This document shows, in pieces, positions 1 through 8,879 of a stretch of 64,000 bases of DNA. Position 1 is the first letter of the stretch, and every line of letters starts with the position of its first letter. Both the position numbers and the translations under genes were made by a program. The stretch covers positions 434,001-498,000 of the forward strand of contig LJCX01000029.1 of the NCBI GenBank assembly GCA_001298545.1. Reading direction: 5' to 3'. The notes below the pieces were generated by a model. That model was not told where the DNA came from. It saw nothing but the letters and a program-made list of their open reading frames with translations, and did not search any database. Source of the DNA: Actinobacteria bacterium OV320 (lineage in GTDB: Bacteria > Actinomycetota > Actinomycetes > Streptomycetales > Streptomycetaceae).

Positions 1-1323
1 GCGCAGTTCTCCCGGACGAAGGGCAGCGAGCCGTTCGGCGACCGGGACCGCGATCTGGCCGTGGAGCTGGCGGCGCGGGCGGCCGTCTGTATCGACAACG
101 CGCGCCTGTACCGGCGGGAGCACGAACGGGCGCTGATACTGCAACGGTCGCTGCTGCCGCCCGGGGACCCGGTGGCCTCGGGCCTGGACATCGCCTGCCG
201 CTATCTGCCGGGCAACGCCTCCACCGGCCGTCCGAGCGAGGTCGGCGGCGACTGGTTCGACGTCATCGAACTGCCCGGCCACCGCACGGCGCTGGTCGTG
301 GGCGACGTCATGGGCCGCGGTCTGCGCGCGGCGGTCGCGATGGGCGAACTGCGCACGGCCGTCCGGACGCTGGCGCTGCTGGACCTGGAACCGGCCGAGG
401 TCCTCTCCGCGCTGGACGAGATCGCGCGCGGCCTCGGCACTCCCGGAGGCGTCCAGCAGGCAACCCGGGCCGCCCGCCGCCCCCGTGAGGCCGACCTGTC
501 CGAGGTGTACCTCGCGACCTGCGTGTACGCCGTCTACGACTCGGTGACCCGGCGATGCACGTTCGCCAACGCGGGCCATCTGCCCCCGGTGCTCGTCGAG
601 CCCGGTGAGCCGGCCCTGATGCTCGACGTGCCGCCCGGCCTCCCGCTCGGCGTCGGCGGCGAGCCCTTCGAGGAGGTGGAGGTCGATCTCCCCGAAGGCG
701 CCCTGCTGGCGCTCTACACGGACGGTCTGGTCGAGTCGCGCGACCATCCGCTGGACGAGGGGCTCAACGCGTTCGTCGGAGCCCTCACCGACCCCTCCAG
801 CCCGCTGGAGGACGTCTGCGACCACGTCCTCAACACCCTCGACTCGCACCACGGCGAGGACGACATCGCGCTGCTGATGGCACGCGTGCAGGGCCTGCCC
901 GTCGACTCGGTCGGCGACTGGACCCTGCCGCGCGAGCCGCGCAGCGTGGGCCGGGCCCGGGAACACGCCCGCGGCCAGCTGCTGGCCTGGGACCTGGAAC
1001 CCCTCGTCGACACGACGGAACTGCTGGTCAGTGAGCTGGTCACCAACGCCCTGCGGTACGGCGAGGGCGAGATCCGGCTCCGGCTGCTCCTCGACCGCAC
1101 GCTGGTGTGCGAGGTCTGGGACGCGGGCCTCGTCCAGCCGCGCCGCCGCCGCGCCCGGGACACCGACGAGGGCGGCCGGGGTCTCCAGCTCGTGGGCCTG
1201 TTGTCGGCGGCCTGGGGCTCGCGCCGCACTCCGCGCGGCAAGACGGTGTGGTTCGAACTTCCGCTGCCGGACGGCGAGACGGGCCTGGCGGACCCGGCGG
1301 AGGCCTTGCTGAGCCTGTTCTGA
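1..1323 (+). CDS. SpoIIE-type PP2C phosphatase with C-terminal HATPase domain (5' end outside window)
   Basis: The open frame enters from the left edge, so the start is missing; 440 codons are visible. The first ~35 residues look like the end of a GAF sensor domain. A PP2C/SpoIIE phosphatase domain follows, with the metal-binding GGDWFD motif, GDVMGRG, and LYTDGLVESR near its end. The last ~130 residues are an RsbW-like HATPase_c domain with the N-box ELVTNALRYG and a GRGLQLV loop. Proteins of this design are abundant in Streptomyces. They are thought to dephosphorylate anti-anti-sigma proteins and possibly bind sigma factors through the ATPase part. No partner gene is visible here. It converges on the next gene across a ~100-bp G/C-rich gap. 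Confidence 0.85.
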   Translation, partial: AQFSRTKGSEPFGDRDRDLAVELAARAAVCIDNARLYRREHERALILQRSLLPPGDPVASGLDIACRYLPGNASTGRPSEVGGDWFDVIELPGHRTALVVGDVMGRGLRAAVAMGELRTAVRTLALLDLEPAEVLSALDEIARGLGTPGGVQQATRAARRPREADLSEVYLATCVYAVYDSVTRRCTFANAGHLPPVLVEPGEPALMLDVPPGLPLGVGGEPFEEVEVDLPEGALLALYTDGLVESRDHPLDEGLNAFVGALTDPSSPLEDVCDHVLNTLDSHHGEDDIALLMARVQGLPVDSVGDWTLPREPRSVGRAREHARGQLLAWDLEPLVDTTELLVSELVTNALRYGEGEIRLRLLLDRTLVCEVWDAGLVQPRRRRARDTDEGGRGLQLVGLLSAAWGSRRTPRGKTVWFELPLPDGETGLADPAEALLSLF

Positions 1324-1426
1324 ACCCGTTCCGAACCGGTGGTACCGGGCCGGTCCCGGAGCCGGTCCGGAGCGGGTCCGGAGCCTTTTCGGACCTTTCC
1401 TGCGGTCCGTCGCCGGTCACTTCCGG

Positions 1427-3106
1427 TCACTCGGGGCCGGGCCGGGCCCGGGCGGGCCGGGCCGGTCCGGCGAAGCCCGCGGGCGTCCCGTCCTCGGGCT
1501 CCTCGGCGAGGACGATGCCGCCGAGCACGGCCCCGCCGGTGCCTGCCGTCTCCTCGGCGCCGACGGCAACCACGTACGGGTTCCCGTGCGCGCGTACGTC
1601 GCGCTCGGCCAGCTCCCGGGCCTCCAGGGCGAGGAGGTCGGCGGGCGGACGGTCCGCCGGGTCGCCCGTGGCGAGGAGCCGTTCCGCCTCCGCCAGCCGG
1701 ATACGCGCGGTGGCGCCGACCGCGCCCCGGTGCGTCGCGACGAAGTCGGCCGCGGCGGCGGTGGCGGTGCGGGCGGTGATCAGCGCGGCGGCCGGCAGCA
1801 CCCCGGCCCGCCCCGAGGTGACCGGGGCGGTCGCCCGCACGATCCGGCGCAGCACCCCGACCGGGTCCCTGGGCTGACCGCCGGTCAGCTCCTGCCGCAC
1901 GGAGTCGAGCACGGCGTCCACGTGCAGCAGCCGGACCTCGAACCCGCCCGGGGTCGTCCCGGCGGCAGCGAGCGGCGCGCTCGCGTCGGGGCGGGGCTCG
2001 GCCGGGCGTGGGGTCGCCGGTCCGGGGGCCGGCCGCTGTCGCGCCGACGGCTCCGGCTGACGTCTGGCCCAGGCCAGCTCCGCCTCCGCGCCCGTGAGGG
2101 CGGCCGGCACGGTCCGCTCGGCCGACCGCAGCTCCGCGGCCAGCCGGTCGACGCCGTCGACGAAGACGGCCGCCTGGGCGACGGCGCCCTCGGCGGCGCG
2201 CAGTTGCCGGGCCGCCCGCTCCGGTCGCCCCGAATCGGCGGACTGGCGGGCCTGGTTCAGCCGGACGGTGGCGAACAGGAGGCGGTCTTTGGCCTGTTCG
2301 ACACTCCCGGTGACGGACGCGGTGGCCGTGGGCGCGTACCGGTCCCGGAGCCCGGCGAGCACCGCCTCCGAGGCCCCCGCACGCCCCGCCAGCTCCCGGA
2401 ACCGGCCCTCGGCGATCCCCAACGCCTCACCCAGCCCCTGTTCCAGTCCCCGTAGCCGCCCGAACTCCGCGGCCACGGAGTCCAGCCGCCGGCCGGCCTC
2501 CGCACACCGTCCGACGATCCCGGCGAGCGCGTGCTCCCGGGCCGCCTCCTCGGCCGGCACGCCCTCGTCGTACCGCTGCCGCATCCGGAACGCGGCGGTG
2601 AGTTCCGTCTCCGCCTCGTGGACGGCCCGGCGGAAGGTCTCCAGGTCCTGCGCCGTGCACAGCGCCCCGGCGAAGCCGAGCTCGATGCGCGCCGCCCGGA
2701 CCCGGTTGTCGGCCTCGACCAGCGCCGCGCAGGACTGCTCGTCGAGGGCGGCGAGAGGCGGCGACGACCTCGCCGGCGGTGGGCTGCCGGTCCCGCCGGG
2801 AGTCGTCCGGACGCGGGTACGCCGGACGCGTCGTATGTACCCGTATCCGGCGATCGCCCCGGCCGTGCCGACCGCCAGGAGCGGCAGCACCAGATCGACG
2901 GTGGACCTCTCGTCGGCCTCGGCCGCGGCGGCGCTCGCGCCGGGCGCCGGGTTCTTGATCGCAACCGGAGCGTCGCCACCGGACGTCATCCCTGGCAACA
3001 CCAGCCACACGACCCCGACCGCACAGCCCAGCACGGCATGCGCCACCCGCACGGATATGTGCGACTCGGCACGCCGCGGCCGGCCCCGGTGCAAGGAAGA
3101 GGTCAC
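1427..3106 (-). CDS. Membrane-anchored coiled-coil protein of unknown function
   Basis: 559 residues from a GTG start at 3106. The frame stays open upstream, but that extension is antisense to the repeats of the divergent gene and was rejected. Two hydrophobic segments lie near the N-terminus, at about residues 20-40 and 75-100, separated by an Ala/Gly-rich stretch. A basic RRVRR patch follows the second. The rest is rich in Ala, Arg and Glu with long predicted helices and no catalytic motif I recognise. This suggests a membrane-anchored protein with a large helical domain. It is divergent from the gene at 3201 with a 94-bp shared upstream region. The function is unknown and the start is moderately certain. 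Confidence 0.6.
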   Translation of the reverse strand: MTSSLHRGRPRRAESHISVRVAHAVLGCAVGVVWLVLPGMTSGGDAPVAIKNPAPGASAAAAEADERSTVDLVLPLLAVGTAGAIAGYGYIRRVRRTRVRTTPGGTGSPPPARSSPPLAALDEQSCAALVEADNRVRAARIELGFAGALCTAQDLETFRRAVHEAETELTAAFRMRQRYDEGVPAEEAAREHALAGIVGRCAEAGRRLDSVAAEFGRLRGLEQGLGEALGIAEGRFRELAGRAGASEAVLAGLRDRYAPTATASVTGSVEQAKDRLLFATVRLNQARQSADSGRPERAARQLRAAEGAVAQAAVFVDGVDRLAAELRSAERTVPAALTGAEAELAWARRQPEPSARQRPAPGPATPRPAEPRPDASAPLAAAGTTPGGFEVRLLHVDAVLDSVRQELTGGQPRDPVGVLRRIVRATAPVTSGRAGVLPAAALITARTATAAAADFVATHRGAVGATARIRLAEAERLLATGDPADRPPADLLALEARELAERDVRAHGNPYVVAVGAEETAGTGGAVLGGIVLAEEPEDGTPAGFAGPARPARARPGPE

Positions 3107-3200
3107 ATTTGGGAGCGTATGGCCGCGATTACGGCCACGCGACCGGGATGCACCCGACACGGGGGCGGTGGGGCGGAACGACACGCAAGGGGGAACCGCG

Positions 3201-4580
3201 ATGGAACGGCCACCGGGTCGCACGAAGCCGGACACGGACACGAACGGGGTGCCGGAGGCGGAGCCGCGGTCGGGGACGGACACGAACGGGGTGCCGGAGG
3301 CGGAACCTGGCTCGGGGACGGACGCGGAGACGGCGTCGGAGACCGAGCCGCGGGCGGGCACGGACGCGGGCGGGGTGCTGGAGACGGAGCCCGAGTCGGG
3401 GACGGACGCGGGCGGGGTGCCGGGGGCCGATCCGCGGTCGGGGGCGGGTGAGGCGTCGGTCGGGTCCGGCGCGGTGGACGGCGAAAGTGGCGCGGGTGGT
3501 GCCGGAGGCACGGGCGGCGCCGAGGGGAACGGGACCGGCGACGAACCCGGCGCCGAGACGGCGCCTCGGCGCGGGCGTCGCGGACGGCTGGTGCGTCGCA
3601 CCGTCCTCGCCCTGGTCCTGCTTCTCCTCGTCCCGGTCCTCGCCGCCGAGACGGCCCTGCGTGTGAACTACCTCGGCGACCCGGCCGACGGCACGTACAC
3701 CCGCGGCAAGGACGCCATCTGGCTGGGCCACGCCTGGGTCGACGGCCGCAAGACCGACGCCGACGTCAAGGCCCTGGCCGACCGGCTCGGGAAGACCGGG
3801 ATCCGAGACCTGTACGTCCACGCCGGCCCCCTGGAGCACAACGGCACCCTCCCCGCGTCGGCGTACGCGGGCGCGCCCCGGTTCATAGCCGCCGTCCACC
3901 GGGAAGCACCGCAGCTCCGCGTCCAGGCCTGGCTCGGCGACGTCCTCGCCAGCGAGAGCCCCAACGGCATGCGACTGGAGCGCGCCGAGACCCGCGCCGC
4001 GGTCGTGCGGTCCACCCGCGAGATCCTCGCCGCCGGCTTCCAGGGCGCCCACTTCGACCTCGAACCGCTGCACTCCGGCGACGGCGACTACCTGGGCCTC
4101 CTGGACGACCTGCGTGCCGTCACCAAGGCCCGGAACGCCCAACTCTCCGTCGCCGCCCACCAGATCGACCCGGTCCCCGGCTTCCACTCCTTCTGGGGCA
4201 CGACCACCGGCCACCCCAAGTGGTGGTCGCAGAAGTTCTTCGGCCAGGTCGCCCGCCGCGTCGACCAGATCGCCGTGATGTCGTACGACACCATGCAGCC
4301 GCTGCAGAGCACGTACGGCGGTTACGTCGCCCAGCAGACCTCGCTCGCCCTGGAGGTCACCCCGGCCTCCACGGACCTCCTGATGGGCCTGCCCTTCTAC
4401 CACGAGAACCGGTTCGGCCACTGGAATCACGCCGAGACCGTCGCCGCCGCCGTCCGGGGCGTCCGGCTGGGACTGTCCCGTACGGATGCCGACCGTGCGA
4501 ACTTCGGCGTCGCGGCGTACGTGGACTTCGCGGCCACCGAACAGGACTGGACGTCGTACGAGAAAGGCTGGGTCCGGTAG
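3201..4580 (+). CDS. Membrane-anchored protein with GH18-like barrel domain
   Basis: 459 residues from an ATG at 3201, preceded by AGGGGGAA. Residues ~12-82 are five 14-residue acidic repeats. A basic GRRGRLVRR stretch and one membrane helix (about residues 130-150) follow, so the C-terminal ~300 residues are probably outside the cell. That domain resembles the (beta/alpha)8 barrel of family 18 glycoside hydrolases: GAHFDLEPLHSG matches the strand-4 DxxDxE region only loosely, and IAVMSYDTM matches the strand-6 motif. Because the full DxxDxE is not present, activity on a glycan cannot be assumed. The gene stands alone: it diverges from the coiled-coil gene, and a small membrane protein gene follows 68 bp downstream. 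Confidence 0.65.
   Translation: MERPPGRTKPDTDTNGVPEAEPRSGTDTNGVPEAEPGSGTDAETASETEPRAGTDAGGVLETEPESGTDAGGVPGADPRSGAGEASVGSGAVDGESGAGGAGGTGGAEGNGTGDEPGAETAPRRGRRGRLVRRTVLALVLLLLVPVLAAETALRVNYLGDPADGTYTRGKDAIWLGHAWVDGRKTDADVKALADRLGKTGIRDLYVHAGPLEHNGTLPASAYAGAPRFIAAVHREAPQLRVQAWLGDVLASESPNGMRLERAETRAAVVRSTREILAAGFQGAHFDLEPLHSGDGDYLGLLDDLRAVTKARNAQLSVAAHQIDPVPGFHSFWGTTTGHPKWWSQKFFGQVARRVDQIAVMSYDTMQPLQSTYGGYVAQQTSLALEVTPASTDLLMGLPFYHENRFGHWNHAETVAAAVRGVRLGLSRTDADRANFGVAAYVDFAATEQDWTSYEKGWVR
3236..3445 (+). repeat. Five 42-bp tandem repeats inside coding sequence
   Basis: Five consecutive 42-bp units begin with GGACACGAAC or GGACGCGG at 3236, 3278, 3320, 3362 and 3404. Units 1 and 2 are almost identical and later ones diverge. 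Each encodes 14 residues of the type TDTNGVPEAEPRSG, so copy-number changes would keep the reading frame. They form the disordered acidic N-terminus ahead of the membrane helix. Confidence 0.9.
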
Positions 4581-4648
4581 CAGCGGCTGATCCGGTAGTT
4601 CCGGTCGCCCCCTCGCCCCGGCCCCGGTCCAGGTGGGATCATGAGCGC

Positions 4649-4993
4649 ATGCTGCACTGGAGTCTGGTGGTCACGGCCGTCGTCTGTGTGACGGTCATGG
4701 CGGTGGTCGGTGTCGCGGCCGTCACGCGGGAGTGGGTGCCGCCGTTCGGCCGCAAGCGGGTGCTGCGGCCGCGACTGTGGGGCGTCGGCGCCCTGATGAG
4801 CGCCCTGGGTCTGGGCCTCTTCATGTTCCTGGGCCCGATGGCCTCCCACGACCTGGCGGTCAACCTGTACGTCCCGCCCGTCGGAATGGCCGTCAACCTC
4901 GCCGGTCTCGCCGTCCAGACGCTCGCCCAGCGTCCCGGACGCGCGTCCCGGCTGCACCCGACGCCCCCGACGCCTACGACGAGCGCCTCCTGA
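4649..4993 (+). CDS. Small membrane protein, function unknown
   Basis: 114 residues from the ATG at 4649. There are three hydrophobic segments, at about residues 5-25, 48-65 and 72-92, separated by short basic loops (FGRKRVLRPR), and a Thr/Pro-rich tail. No family motif was recognised. Its last 20 bp overlap the 3' end of the convergent sdhB gene, so the two transcripts are complementary at their ends. An out-of-frame ATG lies 8 bp upstream. Confidence 0.6.
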   Translation: MLHWSLVVTAVVCVTVMAVVGVAAVTREWVPPFGRKRVLRPRLWGVGALMSALGLGLFMFLGPMASHDLAVNLYVPPVGMAVNLAGLAVQTLAQRPGRASRLHPTPPTPTTSAS

Positions 4994-5744
4994 TCTTCGA
5001 ACCCAGCCACACCAGCGGGTCGTACTTGCGGTCGACCGCGCGTTCCTTCAGGGGGATCAGCGCGTTGTCCGTGATCTTGATGCCCTCGGGGCAGACCTCC
5101 GTGCAGCACTTGGTGATGTTGCAGTAGCCGAGGCCGTGTTCGTCCTGGGCCGTGCGCCCGCGGTCCAGGCCGCTCTCCTCGGCCGCGTCCAGCGGGTGCA
5201 TGTCCAGTTCGGCGACCCGCATGAGGAAGCGCGGGCCCGCGAACGCCGTCTTGTTCTCCTCGTGGTCGCGGACGACATGGCAGGTGTCCTGGCACAGGAA
5301 GCACTCGATGCACTTGCGGAACTCCTGCGAACGGTCCACGTCCTCCTGGAACATCCGGTACTCGCCCGGGCCGACCCCCTCGGGCGGCACGAACGCCGGA
5401 ATCTCCCTCGCCTTGGAGTAGTTGAAGCCGACGTCGGTGACGAGATCGCGGATCACCGGGAAGGCGCGCAGCGGCGTGACGGTGATGGTCTCCGCACGGT
5501 CGAACACCGACATGCGGGTCATGCACAGCAGCCGGGGCCGCCCGTTGATCTCCGCGGAACACGAACCGCACTTGCCCGCCTTGCAGTTCCAGCGGACGGC
5601 GAGATCGGGCGCCTGGGTGGACTGGAGGCGGTGGATGATGTCCAGGACCACCTCACCGTCGTTGACCTCGACCTCGAAGTCCTTCAGGCCGCCGCCCTCG
5701 ATGTCGCCCCGCCACACCCGGAAGCGGGCCTCGTAGCTGCTCAC
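4974..5744 (-). CDS. sdhB: Succinate dehydrogenase iron-sulfur subunit
   Basis: 256 residues. It carries electrons from the flavoprotein to the membrane anchor. The N-terminal [2Fe-2S] ferredoxin-like domain has CKAGKCGSC followed by a fourth Cys. The C-terminal domain has CIECFLCQDTC and CNITKCCTEVCPEG, which supply ligands for the [4Fe-4S] and [3Fe-4S] clusters. The GTG start at 5744 overlaps the sdhA stop by 4 bp (GTGA), indicating translational coupling. The frame is open upstream inside sdhA, but homology begins at this GTG. It is the last gene of the reverse sdh operon, and its 3' end overlaps a convergent small gene. Confidence 0.93.
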   Translation of the reverse strand: MSSYEARFRVWRGDIEGGGLKDFEVEVNDGEVVLDIIHRLQSTQAPDLAVRWNCKAGKCGSCSAEINGRPRLLCMTRMSVFDRAETITVTPLRAFPVIRDLVTDVGFNYSKAREIPAFVPPEGVGPGEYRMFQEDVDRSQEFRKCIECFLCQDTCHVVRDHEENKTAFAGPRFLMRVAELDMHPLDAAEESGLDRGRTAQDEHGLGYCNITKCCTEVCPEGIKITDNALIPLKERAVDRKYDPLVWLGSKIRRRSS

Positions 5745-7702
5745 TCGTACAGCTCCTCTTCGGTGAGGTACTTGACCAGCTCCTCTTTCTCGAAGAGGGC
5801 GAGCAGGTCGGGGCGGATGGGTTCGGTGGTCTCGCGGGTGAGGGCGATCCGGCCGCGGACGGGGTCCGTCGCCGCCGGGCCGTCGACGGGGTCGACGGGC
5901 GCGCACAGCAGGTTGACGTTGCGCCACGCGCGGTCCATCGTCGGGTGGTCCTCGCGGGTGTGCCCGCCGCGCGACTCGGTGCGTTCCAGCGCCGCCCGGG
6001 CCACGCACTCGCTGACCAGCAGCATGTTCCGCAGGTCGAGCGCCAGGTGCCAGCCGGGATTGAACTGCCGGTGCCCCTCGACCCCGGCCCGCCAGGCGCG
6101 TACCCGCAGCTCGGCCAGCTTCTCCAGGGCGTGCTCCATCTCGCCCTCGCGGCGGATGATGCCGACCAGGTCGTTCATGGTCTGCTGGAGTTCCTGGTGG
6201 AGGGTGTACGGGTTCTCCGGCGCGTGGTCCGCCCGGTCCCCGGGGCCCTCCGCGGAGAACGGCCGCAGCGCCTCCGCGGCCGCCGCGTCGACCTGCTCGT
6301 CGTCCACCGCCGGGCGTTGCGCACCGGCCCCGGCGGTGTACTGCGCCGCGTGCAGTCCCGCGCGGCGGCCGAACACCAGCAGGTCGGAGAGGGAGTTGCC
6401 GCCGAGCCGGTTGGAGCCGTGCATCCCGCCGGCCACCTCGCCGGCCGCGAACAGCCCCGGCACCCCGCGGGCGGCGGCCGTCTCGGAGTCGACCGCGATG
6501 CCGCCCATCACGTAGTGACAGGTCGGTCCGACCTCCATCGCCTCCGCGGTGATGTCGACGTCGGCCAGCTCCTTGAACTGGTGGTACATGGAGGGCAGCC
6601 GGCGCCTGATGACCTCGGCGGGCATCCGCGTCGACACGTCCAGGAAGACCCCGCCGTGCGGGGAGCCGCGGCCCGCCTTGACCTCCGAGTTGATCGCGCG
6701 GGCCACCTCGTCACGCGGGAGCAGCTCCGGCGGGCGTCGGTTGTGGTCCGGGTCCTCGTACCAGCGGTCGCCCTCCTCCTCCGACTCGGCGTACTTCTCC
6801 TTGAAGACGTCCGGGACGTAGTCGAACATGAACCGCTTGCCCTCGGAGTTCCTGAGCACCCCGCCGTCGCCGCGCACCGACTCGGTGACGAGGATGCCCT
6901 TCACCGACGGCGGCCAGACCATGCCCGTCGGGTGGAACTGCACGAACTCCATGTTGAGCAGCGGCGCACCGGCGAGCAGGGCCAGCGCGTGGCCGTCGCC
7001 CGTGTACTCCCACGAGTTCGACGTCACCTTGAAGGACTTGCCGATGCCGCCCGTCGCGATCACCACGGCGGGTGCCTGGAGGACGAAGAACCGGCCGGTC
7101 TCGCGTTCGTAGGCGAAGACCCCGCTCACCCGGGAGCCCGCGGCGGAGCCGCTGTCGGGCACGGTCTTGAGGATCCGGGTGACCGTGCACTCCTGGAAGA
7201 CCTTCAGCCGGGACTCGTAGTCGCCGGTCTCGCGGTAGTCCTCCTGCTGGAGCTGGACGATCTTCTGCTGGAGCGTGCGGATCAGTTCCAGGCCCGTGCG
7301 GTCGCCGACGTGCGCGAGGCGCGGGTACTCGTGGCCGCCGAAGTTGCGCTGGGAGATCCGGCCGTCCTTGGTGCGGTCGAAGAGGGCGCCCCAGGTCTCC
7401 AGCTCCCACACCCGGTCCGGGGCCTCCTGGGCGTGCAGCTCGGCCATCCGCCACTGGTTGAGGAACTTGCCGCCGCGCAGGGTGTCGCGGAAGTGGACCT
7501 GCCAGTTGTCGTGCTCGTTGGCGTTGGCCATCGCCGCCGCGATGCCGCCCTCGGCCATCACCGTGTGCGCCTTGCCGAACAGCGACTTGCAGATGACGGC
7601 GGTGCGGGCGCCGCGTTCGCGCGCCTCGATGGCGGCACGCAGTCCGGCGCCTCCCGCGCCGACCACGACGACGTCCCACTCCTGGCGGTCGACCACGGAC
7701 AT
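5741..7702 (-). CDS. sdhA: Succinate dehydrogenase flavoprotein subunit
   Basis: 653 residues. It oxidises succinate to fumarate with covalently bound FAD. The dinucleotide-binding motif VVVGAGGAGLRAA is near residue 12. HTVMAEGGIAAA surrounds the region of the flavin-linking His. HPTGMVWPP and TESVRGDGG form the dicarboxylate site, and GSNRLGGNSLSDLLVFGRRAG is the conserved late FAD loop. The size fits the flavoprotein of the actinobacterial three-gene Sdh type (Sdh1 of mycobacteria). It lies 17 bp after sdhC and overlaps sdhB by 4 bp. A possible upstream in-frame start would add only four residues. Confidence 0.95.
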   Translation of the reverse strand: MSVVDRQEWDVVVVGAGGAGLRAAIEARERGARTAVICKSLFGKAHTVMAEGGIAAAMANANEHDNWQVHFRDTLRGGKFLNQWRMAELHAQEAPDRVWELETWGALFDRTKDGRISQRNFGGHEYPRLAHVGDRTGLELIRTLQQKIVQLQQEDYRETGDYESRLKVFQECTVTRILKTVPDSGSAAGSRVSGVFAYERETGRFFVLQAPAVVIATGGIGKSFKVTSNSWEYTGDGHALALLAGAPLLNMEFVQFHPTGMVWPPSVKGILVTESVRGDGGVLRNSEGKRFMFDYVPDVFKEKYAESEEEGDRWYEDPDHNRRPPELLPRDEVARAINSEVKAGRGSPHGGVFLDVSTRMPAEVIRRRLPSMYHQFKELADVDITAEAMEVGPTCHYVMGGIAVDSETAAARGVPGLFAAGEVAGGMHGSNRLGGNSLSDLLVFGRRAGLHAAQYTAGAGAQRPAVDDEQVDAAAAEALRPFSAEGPGDRADHAPENPYTLHQELQQTMNDLVGIIRREGEMEHALEKLAELRVRAWRAGVEGHRQFNPGWHLALDLRNMLLVSECVARAALERTESRGGHTREDHPTMDRAWRNVNLLCAPVDPVDGPAATDPVRGRIALTRETTEPIRPDLLALFEKEELVKYLTEEELYE

Positions 7703-7719
7703 CAGCAGGCCCCACTCAT

Positions 7720-8553
7720 CTAGAAAAACCTCGGATCGTCGAAGGCACCGGACGCGACGAGATACACGTAGAAGTCGGCGAGCGCCACGCTCATCAGCGA
7801 CACCCACGCCAGCAGCATGTGATGGGCGTTCAGCTTCCCCACGAACCGCCAGGCCCGGTAGCGCACGGGGTGTCTGGAGAAGTGCTTCAGCTGGCCGCCG
7901 ACGATGTGCCGGCAGGAGTGGCAGGAGATCGTGTACGCCCAGATCAGCGTGATGTTGACCAGGAAGACCAGGGTCCCGAGGCCCATGTGACCCCATGCGT
8001 AGTGCTCGTCGCGGAAGGCGAGCACGGTGTCGTAGGTCAGGATCCCGGCGACGACGATCGCGGCGTAGAAGAAGTACCGGTGGATGTTCTGGAGGATCAG
8101 CGGGAAGCGGGTCTCGCCGGTGTACTTCTTGTGGGGCTCGGCCACCGCGCAGGCGGGCGGGGACGCCCAGAAGCCGCGGTAGTACGCCTTGCGGTAGTAG
8201 TAGCAGGTCAGGCGGAAGCCGAGCGGGAAGATCAGGATGAGGACCGCGGGGGAGAGGCTCCACCAGCTGCCGAACAGGTCCCAGTTGGGGCCGGAGCGCA
8301 TGGATTCGCAGTTCTCCGCCAGACACGGGGAGAAGAAGGGCGAGACGTACGGCGCCGCGTAGTAGTGCGCGTTCGCGAAGGCCCGCCAGGTCGAGTAGAC
8401 GACGAACGCCAGCAGGCCGGCGGCGGTGGCCGCGGGCGCCAGCCACCAGCGGTCGGTCCGCAGATGGGGAGCGGCGATCGCGGCGCGTCCGGCGCCGCGT
8501 ACGCCGCTCGGGGGACGGTGGTCGGTGGGGGATGGTTCCGTACCAGTGGCCAA
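7720..8553 (-). CDS. sdhC: Succinate dehydrogenase membrane anchor (Sdh1-type)
   Basis: 277 residues from a TTG at 8553, chosen because GGAG lies 7 bp upstream; the open frame continues into unrelated sequence. About five membrane helices are visible. It is a single large anchor, unlike the two-subunit SdhC/SdhD pair of proteobacteria. It contains unusual Cys/His clusters: CLAEN-C near 77-82, Cys117, CAVAEPH at 135-141 and SCHSCRH at 210-216. The related mycobacterial Sdh1 anchor is reported to hold a membrane-embedded Rieske-type cluster, and these residues could serve the same purpose here (inference). It lies 35 bp after a small gene and 17 bp before sdhA. Confidence 0.88.
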   Translation of the reverse strand: MATGTEPSPTDHRPPSGVRGAGRAAIAAPHLRTDRWWLAPAATAAGLLAFVVYSTWRAFANAHYYAAPYVSPFFSPCLAENCESMRSGPNWDLFGSWWSLSPAVLILIFPLGFRLTCYYYRKAYYRGFWASPPACAVAEPHKKYTGETRFPLILQNIHRYFFYAAIVVAGILTYDTVLAFRDEHYAWGHMGLGTLVFLVNITLIWAYTISCHSCRHIVGGQLKHFSRHPVRYRAWRFVGKLNAHHMLLAWVSLMSVALADFYVYLVASGAFDDPRFF

Positions 8554-8588
8554 CTCAGGACTCCGGTCGGGTCGGGGGGCGTGCCGGG

Positions 8589-8879
8589 TCAGGGGGCGTG
8601 CCGGCCCCGGGCGCCGAGTCCCTCGTCGTCCGTGTCGATCCACAGGGAGTCGTCGTAGGGGGTGTCGGGGATGGTGACGAGCTCGGGCCTGCGCGACGAG
8701 CCGGGCTGGGAGGCGGCCTCGCGCAGCAGCGCGACGCTCTCCCTCAGATGGTCGGCGTCGGCACGGACCCGGCGCATTTCCAGGCCGGTGCTGCCGAGCT
8801 GTTGTTCCAGGCGGCCGACGGACCGGGAGAGGTCGTCTAGGCAGCGCTGGGCCGTTGTCAGGTCGTCGTGCACGGACAT
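8589..8879 (-). CDS. Small coiled-coil protein heading the sdh operon
   Basis: 96 residues from the ATG at 8879, with GAGGA 7-8 bp upstream. Residues 5-60 form one long amphipathic helix with heptad-like Leu spacing (LSRSVGRLEQQL, LRESVALLREA), followed by an acidic tail (SLWIDTDDEGLG). Its position directly before the anchor gene matches the mycobacterial sdh1 locus, where a conserved small gene also precedes the anchor. A role as an assembly or accessory factor of the complex is therefore an inference from position only. Confidence 0.7.
   Translation of the reverse strand: MSVHDDLTTAQRCLDDLSRSVGRLEQQLGSTGLEMRRVRADADHLRESVALLREAASQPGSSRRPELVTIPDTPYDDSLWIDTDDEGLGARGRHAP

Noticed and set aside
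2094..3200. Upstream extension of the GH18-like gene frame into the divergent gene
   Set aside because: The extension is Ser/Arg/Ala-rich shadow sequence antisense to a coding region; the ATG at 3201 has a good ribosome site.
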